Below, in pieces: positions 43,588 to 53,200 of a DNA stretch of 64,000 nucleotides. The notes beneath the pieces were generated by a model. It saw nothing but the letters and a program-made list of their open reading frames with translations. It ran no database searches and was not told where the DNA came from. The first letter of the stretch is position 1. Every line of letters begins with the position of its first letter. The position numbers and the translations under genes were made by a program. Location of the stretch: positions 2,170,001 to 2,234,000 of the forward strand of contig CBDCEL010000004.1 in the NCBI GenBank assembly GCA_965215845.1, in the 5' to 3' direction. The DNA is from Aurantibacter_A sp965215845 (GTDB lineage Bacteria; Bacteroidota; Bacteroidia; Flavobacteriales; Flavobacteriaceae).

Positions 43588-45081
43588 TTATTTTAGTTGA
43601 AATTCGGGTTGTCTTACCAAATGCAATAGCAAAAGGTAAACTTGTGAATCTGCATTGGGCAGCATCATACTCCATGATCCGTTTTGATAGACCATATCAC
43701 TTTCATAGGGCTCCCTGAAAACGGAAAAAGCCGCACTATAATCAGGAGTTTCGGTCAAAAGACCTTTGGGGGTGATTTTATCGATAATTGCCCGTGCGAC
43801 CTCGTCGGGATCATTGGTCGTTGCTCCGTTCGCCCCGGTGGCCTGAATACCGAAGGTTCTGAATTGTTCTTGGTCATTCTGCCAGAAGGCTTCTATGAAT
43901 GATTCACAGGTCAACCAACGCCCAATCATGAAGTTTGTATTGATCCAAGATCGATCGCGTTGCCAACCGGCAACGTCGAAGGGGTCGAAGAGTTCTTGGC
44001 TCAGCAAAGTGCTTGCCGCTATTGCAGTGCTCAACACACTGTCGTCGTAGGAAAAGTTTGTTTCTTTGATAAGGTTTAAAAAGAGATCGAACGGGCTTTT
44101 GATTATAACCCCGACAGCATCATCGTCGAAAAAATGTTCGCTTTTTAAAAGTTGTGATAATACCGGAGCTATTTCAAAATTGTTCGCAATAAAGGTGGCC
44201 GACATGCCTTGAATTATTGCCTCCGCATTTCCGGCATCGTCTTGTGAGTCGGGATGTACAAAAAACTCGTACAATTTTTTGCAAATGAACCAAGCAATTT
44301 CGTTTGGTCTCTCTGCAAACAATATGTCGATTACATCATCATATCCCCAGTTGCCTGTTTGACCCAAGATTGTTTTTGATCCTGCGTCATGCCTTTCCGG
44401 ATTGAAGGTCACCGCTTCACAACCGAGCTCACCTCGTTCGACATAACCGGTCAAGGCCCTGGCCGTTTCGATAATATCTTGTTCGGTATAGCCGTTGCCC
44501 TCACCCAATGAGAACAGCTCATAAAGTTCACGGGCATAATTTTCATTTGGATTGTTACCATTGTTGTAAACGCCATCCAAGTAGTACAGCATGGCATCGG
44601 TAAGACCTATTTCGCTAACGAAGGTCTTAAAGTTGCCGAGTGCATTTCGTTGCAGGCAGTTGATGTAACCATACAAAAATGCGTTGCAATCATAGATGCC
44701 TACTTCAGTGACGAAGTGGTTGCTCCAGAAAAAGCTCATACGATCTGCCAGATTGTTATCCATCAGGGCATTCGCGTAAGCCAAACGCCATTCTTGGCGC
44801 TGGGAGTTTATAAGTGCATTTCTGGCGTCATCATCGGCCGGGTAGTTGCTATTGTTCCAATTGGCCCAAACAGGGGCGGCAAGAGGTGCCGAGGCTTGTG
44901 CCTGGGCAATCAGATTATCTACCACTGCGGTAGCAGACTGGCCTATTGTATTGTTGATGGTGTCGACCGAAGCACTAAATCCAAGTCTTCTGTAAAGATG
45001 TTCCGCTTTATTTTTATCCAAAGGAACGGCATAAGCGGACAAGCCTGAAGTATTACAATTAATGAAATATTCCATAGTCAT
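43588..45081 (-). CDS. DUF1800 domain protein
   Basis: A 497-aa protein matching DUF1800: LYRRLGFSAS near the start, WSNHFVTEVG, a long NENYARELYELFSLGEGNGYTEQDI block, then RALTGY. It has no clear signal peptide, which is odd given its exported partner; it may be routed with it, or act in the cytoplasm. DUF1800 and DUF1501 genes are paired in many Bacteroidota and Planctomycetes. ATG at 45081 and at 45075 are both possible starts. Confidence 0.85.
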   Translation of the reverse strand: MTMEYFINCNTSGLSAYAVPLDKNKAEHLYRRLGFSASVDTINNTIGQSATAVVDNLIAQAQASAPLAAPVWANWNNSNYPADDDARNALINSQRQEWRLAYANALMDNNLADRMSFFWSNHFVTEVGIYDCNAFLYGYINCLQRNALGNFKTFVSEIGLTDAMLYYLDGVYNNGNNPNENYARELYELFSLGEGNGYTEQDIIETARALTGYVERGELGCEAVTFNPERHDAGSKTILGQTGNWGYDDVIDILFAERPNEIAWFICKKLYEFFVHPDSQDDAGNAEAIIQGMSATFIANNFEIAPVLSQLLKSEHFFDDDAVGVIIKSPFDLFLNLIKETNFSYDDSVLSTAIAASTLLSQELFDPFDVAGWQRDRSWINTNFMIGRWLTCESFIEAFWQNDQEQFRTFGIQATGANGATTNDPDEVARAIIDKITPKGLLTETPDYSAAFSVFREPYESDMVYQNGSWSMMLPNADSQVYLLLLHLVRQPEFQLK

Positions 45082-45229
45082 TTAGGGCGTTAGTAGGGTT
45101 CATGTGCTTGGGGCATCTAAATAACGTGGCAATGTCTGGGATAGTATCCTGTTCTTGCGGTTTTCGATAAGGTACGCATTGATTTACGACCTACGGACCA
45201 AAAAGGACGTTGAACGGCACATATTTTCG

Positions 45230-45628
45230 ATGAAATGCACTATTTTGTTGCGTAAACTCAAAAAACTGGTGGGAAAACATAATGAATTTGGAAAAGAAGG
45301 AGAGCGTCTTGCCGTTGATTTTTTGCTCAAAAACGGTTACCATATTCGTCATCAAAACTATCGCTACTTAAAATCTGAAATTGACATTATTGCCCAAAAG
45401 GAAGATACCTTGGCCATAGTGGAAGTAAGGGCCCGGGCCAATGACCAAATCATCCCCATAGCCGAAACCATAAGCCCAAAGAAAATTAAATTGTTGGTCA
45501 TGGGCGCCGATCACTATGTTAAAGAGAATAACCTTGATCTAGAAGTCCGGTTCGACATTATCGCCATTTTGAAGAATAAGAAAATATTCAAGATCGAACA
45601 CCTTAAAAGTGCTTTCTACCACTTTTAA
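45230..45628 (+). CDS. YraN/UPF0102 family putative endonuclease
   Basis: A 132-aa protein with the UPF0102 pattern: FGKEGERLAVDFL, then the PD-(D/E)xK-like core SEIDIIAQKEDTLAIVEV. Family members resemble archaeal Holliday-junction resolvases in fold, but their role in cells is not known. The ATG at 45230 fits family length; the longer frame to 45155 adds a non-homologous leader. Confidence 0.85.
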   Translation: MKCTILLRKLKKLVGKHNEFGKEGERLAVDFLLKNGYHIRHQNYRYLKSEIDIIAQKEDTLAIVEVRARANDQIIPIAETISPKKIKLLVMGADHYVKENNLDLEVRFDIIAILKNKKIFKIEHLKSAFYHF

Positions 45629-45630
45629 GG
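45601..45630. terminator. Perfect 11-base hairpin at the end of the yraN-like gene
   Basis: CCTTAAAAGTG (45601-45611) and CACTTTTAAGG (45620-45630) are exact reverse complements with an 8-base loop. The structure contains the stop codon (45626-45628). There is no T-run behind it, so it is either a weak terminator or protects the mRNA end; the promoter of the next gene begins 30 bases further on. Confidence 0.5.
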
Positions 45631-45659
45631 TTAAACCAATTCATTATGCAATCTAAATA

Positions 45660-45691
45660 TTTGTTTTATTTATAACAAATTGTTATTTTTG
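45660..45691 (+). promoter_or_regulatory. Candidate promoter of the ACT-domain gene
   Basis: TTTG (45660-45663), 20-base spacer, TATTTTTG (45684-45691): both boxes match the Bacteroidota consensus. Predicted transcript start near 45698, giving a leader of about 14 bases before the ATG at 45712. Confidence 0.62.
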
Positions 45692-45711
45692 ATTTTTAAC
45701 ACGTATTGCAA

Positions 45712-46371
45712 ATGAAAACGATTTCCTCAGTAGTCGAGCATTACATCAAAAAGAAGCCATTTTTACAAAGTGCACTTTCGCAAGGAATCATAAACCTCAC
45801 TTCACTTTCGAGAATAATCAAGCCCGAAATTCAGGAAGAGCTGTCAAAAGAAATTCGCAATGGGGCCATAGTAATGGCGCTGAAAAGACTTTCTGACGAC
45901 CTTGAATTCCGTGCAACACATAAAATAGTGAAGGTATTGAAGAACATCGGGGAAATCACTGTTCGCTCTTCTTTGACCGATTATACCTTTTTGACCTCAG
46001 ATACGGTCTTGCACCAACAGGCAAAATTGCTCGAAGCGGTGAACATGAATCAAGACGTCTTCTATACCTCCTCTAGAGGGGTCAATGAAATCAATATTGT
46101 TGTCAGTAATAGCCTTGATAGTGTAGTGGAAGATTTATTCAAAACGGAAAAGTGTACGCAGAAGGCCGAGAACCTTTCTTCGATAACGGTAAAGTTACCG
46201 GCCGAAAATGTATCCGTTCCCGGTATTTACTATTTTATCTTTCAACGTTTGGCTTGGGAAGGGATTCTTATTTATGAAGTAATTTCGACAACCAACGAAT
46301 TCACGATTTTGGTGGATGATGACCAGGTCGATATTGCCTTTAAGACCATTAAAGACCTTAAGACGCTTTAA
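45712..46371 (+). CDS. ACT-domain-like protein
   Basis: A 219-aa cytoplasmic protein. The N-terminal ~80 residues are helical (VVEHYIKKKPFLQSALSQG, resembling a DNA-binding or dimerisation helix set). The rest looks like two ACT domains, the second the clearer (VPGIYYFIFQRLAWEGILIYEVIST). ACT domains bind amino acids; together with the helical head this could be an amino-acid-responsive regulator. I do not recognise a characterised family. The ATG at 45712 has a good promoter behind it; the stop shares 3 bases with the convergent TlpA-like gene. Confidence 0.75.
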   Translation: MKTISSVVEHYIKKKPFLQSALSQGIINLTSLSRIIKPEIQEELSKEIRNGAIVMALKRLSDDLEFRATHKIVKVLKNIGEITVRSSLTDYTFLTSDTVLHQQAKLLEAVNMNQDVFYTSSRGVNEINIVVSNSLDSVVEDLFKTEKCTQKAENLSSITVKLPAENVSVPGIYYFIFQRLAWEGILIYEVISTTNEFTILVDDDQVDIAFKTIKDLKTL

Positions 46372-47684
46372 TCTTCGAGAAAGTCGACAACCTCTTTGCC
46401 GCTTTCTGGCTTCGTAATAATTCTTTTGTCCGAATCCAATACGAAATAGGTCGGTGTTGCATGAATGTCATATAGCTTGGCAAGGTTGCTCTCCCACTTG
46501 CCCAGTGCCATCACATGTTCAAAAGCCCTTAATTTTTCAGATTCGATTTTCCAATTGTGCTCATCGTCTTCCAGGCCGATGGCCACGACCTTTACGTTTT
46601 GGTCTTTTTTCAACGCGTCATGCAAGGTCGGCAATTCGTTCAGGCAATGTGAACAAGTACTGCTCCAGAAGACGAGAATAATATTCTCAAAACCCTTCAA
46701 ATCGCTTAACGTTTTGTTTGTGGCACCATCCTTCCATGAAAGTTCTGGCGCCCTTGAACCTATGCGCAATCGATTGTGGATTTCGATTTTGGACTTGATT
46801 TCTTGATTGCCGGTCAAATCGGCAAGTGATTTCAGGTACTTCGAATAAATAAAGTCAGATGTCTCATTGAACCTACTTGCCGCTGCTTGGGCCCAGACCG
46901 TATAATAGATATGGAACCTAAAAGTATCTTCCAGTCCTTCTAGTTCCGTAACGGTTTTGAAGTTGTCTATAATAGCTTTCTCTGTCTCTGATCGGGATAG
47001 CTGTTCCAAGGGAAGAGCCGTAAATATGTAATTTGTAATCTTGTCGGTGATAAAACCGGAAGCTTGCAAAATGGGATTGGCAATATCTATGGAATCGAAG
47101 TAATGGTCCTTACGGTTTTTCACATACGCTTCCAAAGGCTCATATTTTGATGGAAAATATGGCCGATTGGCCTGAATGAATTCTTGCGCCATAAGACCTT
47201 CCGACCGATTTACATATGATAGATGTATCGCCTTATAGTCTTGAACGATTTTTACGAAGGCGTCGATGTCGGCAGAACCTCGAGAATAAAAAGCGATCAA
47301 TCGCTGTTCCATTTCTTGGATTTCCCGAAAATATGTACTGAAAAGTATATTTTCATTAGATGTTGCAAACATTGGTCCTGTGTCCAATCGAAAGTCTAGT
47401 TTTATATGCTCTTTTCCGTTGTAGATCAGGTCAAAATAGAACTCCTCTTGGGGCACTGCATATACCAATCGGTATGAACCTTGTTCGGAGTCATCCGGCA
47501 TTTGAAGTTCGAATTTGCCATCATTGATGGCGGTATCGGCAACGTACACTTGTGTCCCTGGTTTTAATCGATATGCAATCAACCAAGAATAGTCTTTTGC
47601 CGGTGAAAAGGTGCCGGAAATCGTATACTGGGCTTGGGCGAGATGGACCAGTAAACAAAAAGCTAGGGGAATTATTCTATTCAT
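46368..47684 (-). CDS. TlpA-like thioredoxin-fold protein
   Basis: A 438-aa protein with signal peptide (HLAQA). The N-terminal ~120 residues form a DUF4369-like beta domain typical of Bacteroidota; the C-terminal ~140 residues are a thioredoxin domain with WSSTCSHCLNELP and cis-Pro region ATPTYFV. It would reduce or exchange disulfides in the periplasm, as in cytochrome c maturation or protein repair. The stop overlaps the stop of the convergent ACT gene. Confidence 0.87.
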   Translation of the reverse strand: MNRIIPLAFCLLVHLAQAQYTISGTFSPAKDYSWLIAYRLKPGTQVYVADTAINDGKFELQMPDDSEQGSYRLVYAVPQEEFYFDLIYNGKEHIKLDFRLDTGPMFATSNENILFSTYFREIQEMEQRLIAFYSRGSADIDAFVKIVQDYKAIHLSYVNRSEGLMAQEFIQANRPYFPSKYEPLEAYVKNRKDHYFDSIDIANPILQASGFITDKITNYIFTALPLEQLSRSETEKAIIDNFKTVTELEGLEDTFRFHIYYTVWAQAAASRFNETSDFIYSKYLKSLADLTGNQEIKSKIEIHNRLRIGSRAPELSWKDGATNKTLSDLKGFENIILVFWSSTCSHCLNELPTLHDALKKDQNVKVVAIGLEDDEHNWKIESEKLRAFEHVMALGKWESNLAKLYDIHATPTYFVLDSDKRIITKPESGKEVVDFLED

Positions 47685-47730
47685 GCCTTTAAACTTTCCA
47701 AAAACCGAACCAGATTAAACTAATAATCAA

Positions 47731-49653
47731 TTAATTTTTGATGATTTCCTGAGCCTTTAGCTGAAAAGGGGCGGGAATACAGCATTCCACAGACCCTCCC
47801 ATCTCAATGGTGGAATTACCGTGGATACTGATGGTCGATTTAATGAAATCTTCCTCATTCGCCTCAAAGATGTTAGCGACATATTTCTGCGGGTTGCGGT
47901 CGATGTACGGGAACCAAGTGCTATGAATTTGAATCATGATACGATGCCCTTTCTTGAAAGTGTGCAGCACATCTTGCAATCTAAAATTAACATCTTCTAT
48001 GTTGCCAGGAACAAAAGGTTCTGGTTTCTCAAAGCTATTTCGAAATCGGCCCCTAAAAGTCTCTGCCCGAACCAATTGTTGATAGCCGCCCATGATGATA
48101 TTCTCAGGATTGTGCTCGTACTTTGGATGGTCTTGGGGATAAACATCGATCAACTTTACGATAAAATCGGCGTCTGTGCCTGTCATCGAAACTTTGAGTT
48201 TTGCCATGATTTCCCCGGCAACGGTTCTGTCATTTTGAAGAATTTCGCTCTCAAAGGTCAGAACATCGGGCCTACGTGATGCATGACGCTGATCGTCAGA
48301 CATATATCTTCGAGGGGTAAAGGTCAGTCCTTCGGTCTGTGATGTATATGGAACAGGCTTTTTCGGGTCACTGACGTAGTCGAAAGATGCATTCTTGTCC
48401 GTTGGCTCATTTATTCCCAACTTTCCGTTTTCCCCGAAATACAAGCTAACGGTTTCAACTTCTTTAGGTGGCCATTGATCATAGGTACTCCATTTTTTTG
48501 ATCCGGTATCAAACATATAGGCCTCTGGTAAGGTGTTCTCTCCTTTGTCTTTCAAATGATGTGCGAAGAACTTGCGCTCGATTTCCCTTTGATAAAAGGT
48601 CGAAATGCTATCACCAAAATAAATGTGGTTATGAACGGTCTTTCCTTTTTCCTTGGCCCATCCGCCATGATCCCAAGGTCCCATTACAATAGTATTGTTG
48701 GCTTTAGGGTTATTGGCCTCCACCGTTTTGTAGATCGATAGTGGTCCGTATAGATCCTCGGCGTCGAACCAGCCTCCCACGGTCATTACAGCATGGTCGA
48801 TTCCCTTTAAATGTGGAATGATACTCCTTTCTCTCCAAAATTCATCGTAGTTCGGATGTTCAACGATTTGCTTCCAGAAAAAGTTATCGTGATGGTACTT
48901 TTCGGTAATGTTCTTTAGAGGGCCCATCCTTAAATGGAAATCATAGCCATCGGCCGCGGGATTGTCATAAAAACGCTTGATTTTATCCATAAACCAAGGC
49001 GCTCTTGTTCGACTTTCTTTTTGGTATCCGAAGACAGCAAATGCAGCGGTATAACTTTGCAGATAAGCACCTTGATGGTGAAAATCATCAAAGAAAAAAT
49101 CGGCGATCGGCGCTTGGGGCGAAGAAGCTTTCAAGGCAGGGTGGGCATCTGGTAAGGCCGCTGCCGTATAGAAACCTGGGTATGAAATACCATACATACC
49201 TACCCTTCCGTTATTTCCTTTGATGTTCTTGACCAACCATTCGATGGTATCATAGGTATCTGAACTCTCATCAATATCGGTTTTGTTCTTTGGGTTGTTA
49301 CCAGGTATGTTCGGCGTCATATTGTCAAAGAGTCCATCCGACATATACCTACCCCTAACATCTTGAAAAACAAGAATATATTTGTCAGCTATCAAATAAT
49401 TCGAAGGGTAGCCTGCAAGCTGATAATCACTGTATTTGGATGCATTGTAACAAGTTCTATTCAGAAGAATGGGATAATCTTCTTGGTCGTTCTGAGGTGT
49501 ATAGACTACGGTAAAAAGCTCGGCCCCATCCCGCATTGCAATGTGGTACTCCTTAAGTTCATAATGTTCTCGAAGGTATAATGAGTCTGGGTTTTGCGCT
49601 TGAGTGGGCAAAACAAAAAGAAGGACAAGAAATGGAAGGATGGCAGTTCTCAT
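47731..49653 (-). CDS. CocE/NonD family hydrolase, secreted (X-Pro dipeptidyl peptidase-like)
   Basis: A 640-aa exported protein (signal to PTQAQ) with an alpha/beta hydrolase domain. The nucleophile elbow is GMYGISYPGF (Ser ~155), with MGPWDHGGW carrying the probable His. The C-terminal jelly-roll (PPKEVETVSLYFG, later VNFRLQDVLHTFKKGHRIMIQIHSTWFP) is the S15/CocE C-terminal domain. Likely a peptidase or acylase acting on beta-lactam-like, glutaryl or peptide substrates in the periplasm. Confidence 0.9.
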   Translation of the reverse strand: MRTAILPFLVLLFVLPTQAQNPDSLYLREHYELKEYHIAMRDGAELFTVVYTPQNDQEDYPILLNRTCYNASKYSDYQLAGYPSNYLIADKYILVFQDVRGRYMSDGLFDNMTPNIPGNNPKNKTDIDESSDTYDTIEWLVKNIKGNNGRVGMYGISYPGFYTAAALPDAHPALKASSPQAPIADFFFDDFHHQGAYLQSYTAAFAVFGYQKESRTRAPWFMDKIKRFYDNPAADGYDFHLRMGPLKNITEKYHHDNFFWKQIVEHPNYDEFWRERSIIPHLKGIDHAVMTVGGWFDAEDLYGPLSIYKTVEANNPKANNTIVMGPWDHGGWAKEKGKTVHNHIYFGDSISTFYQREIERKFFAHHLKDKGENTLPEAYMFDTGSKKWSTYDQWPPKEVETVSLYFGENGKLGINEPTDKNASFDYVSDPKKPVPYTSQTEGLTFTPRRYMSDDQRHASRRPDVLTFESEILQNDRTVAGEIMAKLKVSMTGTDADFIVKLIDVYPQDHPKYEHNPENIIMGGYQQLVRAETFRGRFRNSFEKPEPFVPGNIEDVNFRLQDVLHTFKKGHRIMIQIHSTWFPYIDRNPQKYVANIFEANEEDFIKSTISIHGNSTIEMGGSVECCIPAPFQLKAQEIIKN

Positions 49654-49821
49654 TGTGATTTCATTTTTGAAGTGTTCCTAAATATAAACAATCATCCGAA
49701 ATGAGGTCCATTTATTGTAAGGAAACGGAATGTCAATAGTCGATATTGGCCTTGATAATTACAGGTCTTGATATGGAATTAATCCTAGTTCAGAAGTCTT
49801 AAATCGCAGGAAAAAGCGCAA

Positions 49822-50175
49822 TCACCTTGCGGCTTTACTTTCTTCTTCAATCCCGATATGGGAAAATATTTTGTTTATCAAAGAAGTTTCGTTTGTGTGG
49901 ACGAAACTGTCCGGAAGAGCTATTTCCTCTAATATCTTTACCAGTGCCTTCTTTTTTTCATAGGGCATTTTTTGAAGGATACTATGACTCTTTTCAATGC
50001 TCATATTTCGTGCCTGTAAGATAAAATTGGTTTCAAAATCGATTCGTCTCATGAGCTTTGCCAGTGCTTCGATTTCACTTTGTCGAAATGTGCCCTCGGC
50101 GACAATAACAGTGTCTACAGCTTGCACAATGGCAAACTTTTCAACTAGGGAAAACCCTAGACTCGGAATTTTCAT
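49822..50175 (-). CDS. Small helical protein, possibly TerB-like
   Basis: A 117-aa helical protein (ATG at 50175). The pattern FAIVQAVDTVIVAEGTFRQSEIEALAKLM resembles the EF-hand-like acidic first helix pair of TerB-like proteins, but I see no definite family motif. A candidate promoter (TACATTTG at 50203) fits a short leader. Unlinked to its neighbours in any way I can see; mfd begins 97 bases away on the same strand. Confidence 0.65.
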   Translation of the reverse strand: MKIPSLGFSLVEKFAIVQAVDTVIVAEGTFRQSEIEALAKLMRRIDFETNFILQARNMSIEKSHSILQKMPYEKKKALVKILEEIALPDSFVHTNETSLINKIFSHIGIEEESKAAR

Positions 50176-50202
50176 ATTTCTAATTGTGGGGTTAGAAGTA
50201 TT

Positions 50203-50232
50203 CAAATGTATACAAAAATGTAGATTTTCGAA
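50203..50232 (-). promoter_or_regulatory. Candidate promoter of the small TerB-like gene
   Basis: Minus strand TACATTTG (50203-50210) fits TAnnTTTG; the -33 position 19 bases upstream reads TTC (50230-50232), one mismatch from TTG. A leader of ~20 bases would result. Confidence 0.45.
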
Positions 50233-50272
50233 GTTTTTGGGCAATTCAGTTATTAAAAAACTAATTAACAGG

Positions 50273-53200
50273 CTATAAAGTTATTTGTTGGTCGGCATAG
50301 ATGATTCCAAATGATGCTAATGCCTCCAAAGCCATTTTTATCGAAGCTATCCCTTCAAAAATCAACAAAAGTCGAAGACCGTTTCGCGTTTGTTTTTCTT
50401 TTATTCGACAGATTTGGTGGTTCGTCTGCACAAATTGCAGCACCTTGGTGAAAAGCGCACTTTGGTAGAAATCCGATTGTTGGTCGGCAATGAAGTAACC
50501 GATCAGCTTTCCTTTCTTCATGACTACTTTTTCTAGACCGATGTCTTTTGCCAGCCATTTGATGCGGACTGAATTCAATAGGTCCTTGGCCTGTAAGGGT
50601 AATTTGCCAAAGCGATCGATTAGTTGAGCTTCGAATTTTTTAAGGCCTACCTCTTCTTCAATCTGATTTAATTCGGTGTACATTTTCAGGCGCTCGGTGG
50701 TATTATTGATGTAGTCATCGGGAAACTGCAACTCAAAATCGGAATCGATTTGGGTCTCCTTTACAAAAACCTTTTCCTTATGGCCTTCGACCTCTTCATA
50801 AAGTTCCTTGAACTCATTTTCTTTAAGTTCTTCTATGGCCTCGGAAAGGATTTTTTGATAAGTCTCAAAGCCGATTTCGTTGATAAATCCACTTTGTTCA
50901 CCGCCCAACAAATCACCCGCACCACGAATTTCAAGATCCTTCATTGCGATATTGAATCCGCTGCCCAGCGCCGTATATTGTTCAAGTGCCTCAATGCGCT
51001 TGCGGGCATCTTGTGTCATTGCCTCGTACGGTGGCGTGATAAAATAACAGAATGCCTTTTTATTGCTTCTTCCGACACGGCCCCGCATTTGGTGCAGATC
51101 GCTCAAGCCAAAATTATTCGCATTGTTAATGAAAATGGTATTTGCATTTGTCACATCCAATCCGCTCTCAACAATGGTCGTTGAAACGAGCACGTCGAAC
51201 TCTCCGTTCATAAAGGCGAGCATCAACGTCTCCAATTTTTTTCCTTCCATTTGTCCATGGCCTATACCCACTTTTGCGTCGGGCACCAATCGCTGTATCA
51301 TGCCCGCGACTTCCTTGATATTTTCTATTCGGTTATGTATAAAAAATACTTGTCCGCCACGTTGTATTTCGTAACTGACGGCATCGCGAATGGTCGTTTC
51401 GTTAAATCGGATGACGCTGCTTTCTATGGGATAGCGATTGGGCGGGGGAGTTGTAATTACCGACAAATCGCGGGCGGCCATCAAGCTGAACTGTAAGGTC
51501 CTGGGAATGGGGGTCGCTGTCAAAGTCAGCACGTCGACATTTTCCTTGATCGACTTCAACTTGTCTTTTACCGAAACGCCGAATTTTTGTTCTTCATCTA
51601 CGATTAACAGTCCGAGATCCTTGAATTTTACGTTTTTGTTGACCAACTGATGGGTACCGATAATGATATCCACTTTTCCCGAAGCCAAATTTTCCAAAGT
51701 GAGACGGCGTTCCTTTGCAGTGCGAAATCTGTTCAGGTAGTCAACGGTCACCGGCATTTCTTTCAGGCGTTCCGTAAAGGTTCTATGGTGTTGAAAGGCC
51801 AGAATCGTTGTTGGGACCAATACGGCAACCTGTTTTCCGTTTTCGGCGGCTTTGAAGGCCGCTCGGATTGCTACTTCTGTTTTTCCAAAGCCCACGTCAC
51901 CACATATGAGACGGTCCATTGGGCGCTCGCTTTCCATATCGCGTTTGACATCCTCGGTCGATTTACTCTGATCGGGGGTATCCTCATAAATGAACGACGC
52001 TTCCAACTCGTTTTGCAGATAACTATCAGGGGCATACTGAAACCCCTTTTTCATTCGCCTCTTTGCATAGACTTTGATAAGGTCGAAGGCAATTTTCTTG
52101 ACCTTTGTCTTCGTCTTTTGCTTGAGTTTTTTCCATGCAGCCGAACCGAGCTTATAGATTTTCGGAACGGCCCCGTCCTTACCGTTAAACTTAGATATTT
52201 TATGCAACGAATGTATGCTGACGTAAAGTGTATCGCGGTCGCCATACATTAATTTTATGGCCTCTTGTTTCTTGCCTTCTACATCGATTTTTTGCAGTCC
52301 ACCGAACTTCCCAAGGCCATGGTCAATATGGGTGACATAGTCTCCGATTACCAACTTGTTCAGTTCTTTGAGGGTAATGGCCTGCTTTTTGGCGTAACCG
52401 TTTTTTAAATGGAATTTGTGGTAGCGTTCAAAGATTTGATGATCGGTATAGCAGATCAATTTTAGGTCATCATCTATAAAACCTTGATAAAGCGGAAATA
52501 CCAGGGTCTCGTAATGCACCCTTCGGCCCGGCTCAGGGCTGGCGTGTTCGCCCGCATCCTCGAAAATGGCATGAAATCGCTTGGCCTGTTGGTCGCTGGC
52601 ACAGAAAATATAATTGGTATAACCTCTTTTGCGATAATCGTTGAGGTTTTCGATAAGTAGGTCGAACTTTTTGTTGAAAGAGGGCTGGGGTTTTATGTTG
52701 AACTGCACTTCGACTGGAATCGGTGCGACATCGTTCGTCGAGCTGAACGAATTAGAAGTCCCGGTTGAGATCAATCTAAATCCTTCCAACTGCTCCCTGA
52801 AACTTTCCGAATTCATGAAAATCACTTCTGGCTCGGCATGTTTAATTTCGGTTGACAGACTTTTGAATGCCTCTTCGGCTTTTTTGAAAAAATCATCCAA
52901 GCGACCAAAGAGTAAATCTGAATTCTTAACAAATACAATGGTTTCCGACGAAATATATTTTAAAAAGCTTTCTCGTTTTTCCTCAAGAAACTTATTGGCA
53001 ACATTGGGTATGATCGATATTTTCTTCACTTTTTCGGTCGACAATTGGGTCTCGACGTCAAAAGTTCTGATGCTATCTACCTCATCTCCAAAAAACTCGA
53101 TACGATAGGGTTCGTCGTTGGAAAAGGAAAACACATCGACAATTCCGCCCCGCACAGAAAACTCTCCTGGCTCGGTTACGAAATCGACCCGTTTGAACTG

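Noticed and set aside
51650..52252. 200-aa plus-strand open frame inside mfd
   Set aside because: Opposite a confident, motif-rich mfd reading; composition follows the antisense of that gene and no family match is visible.
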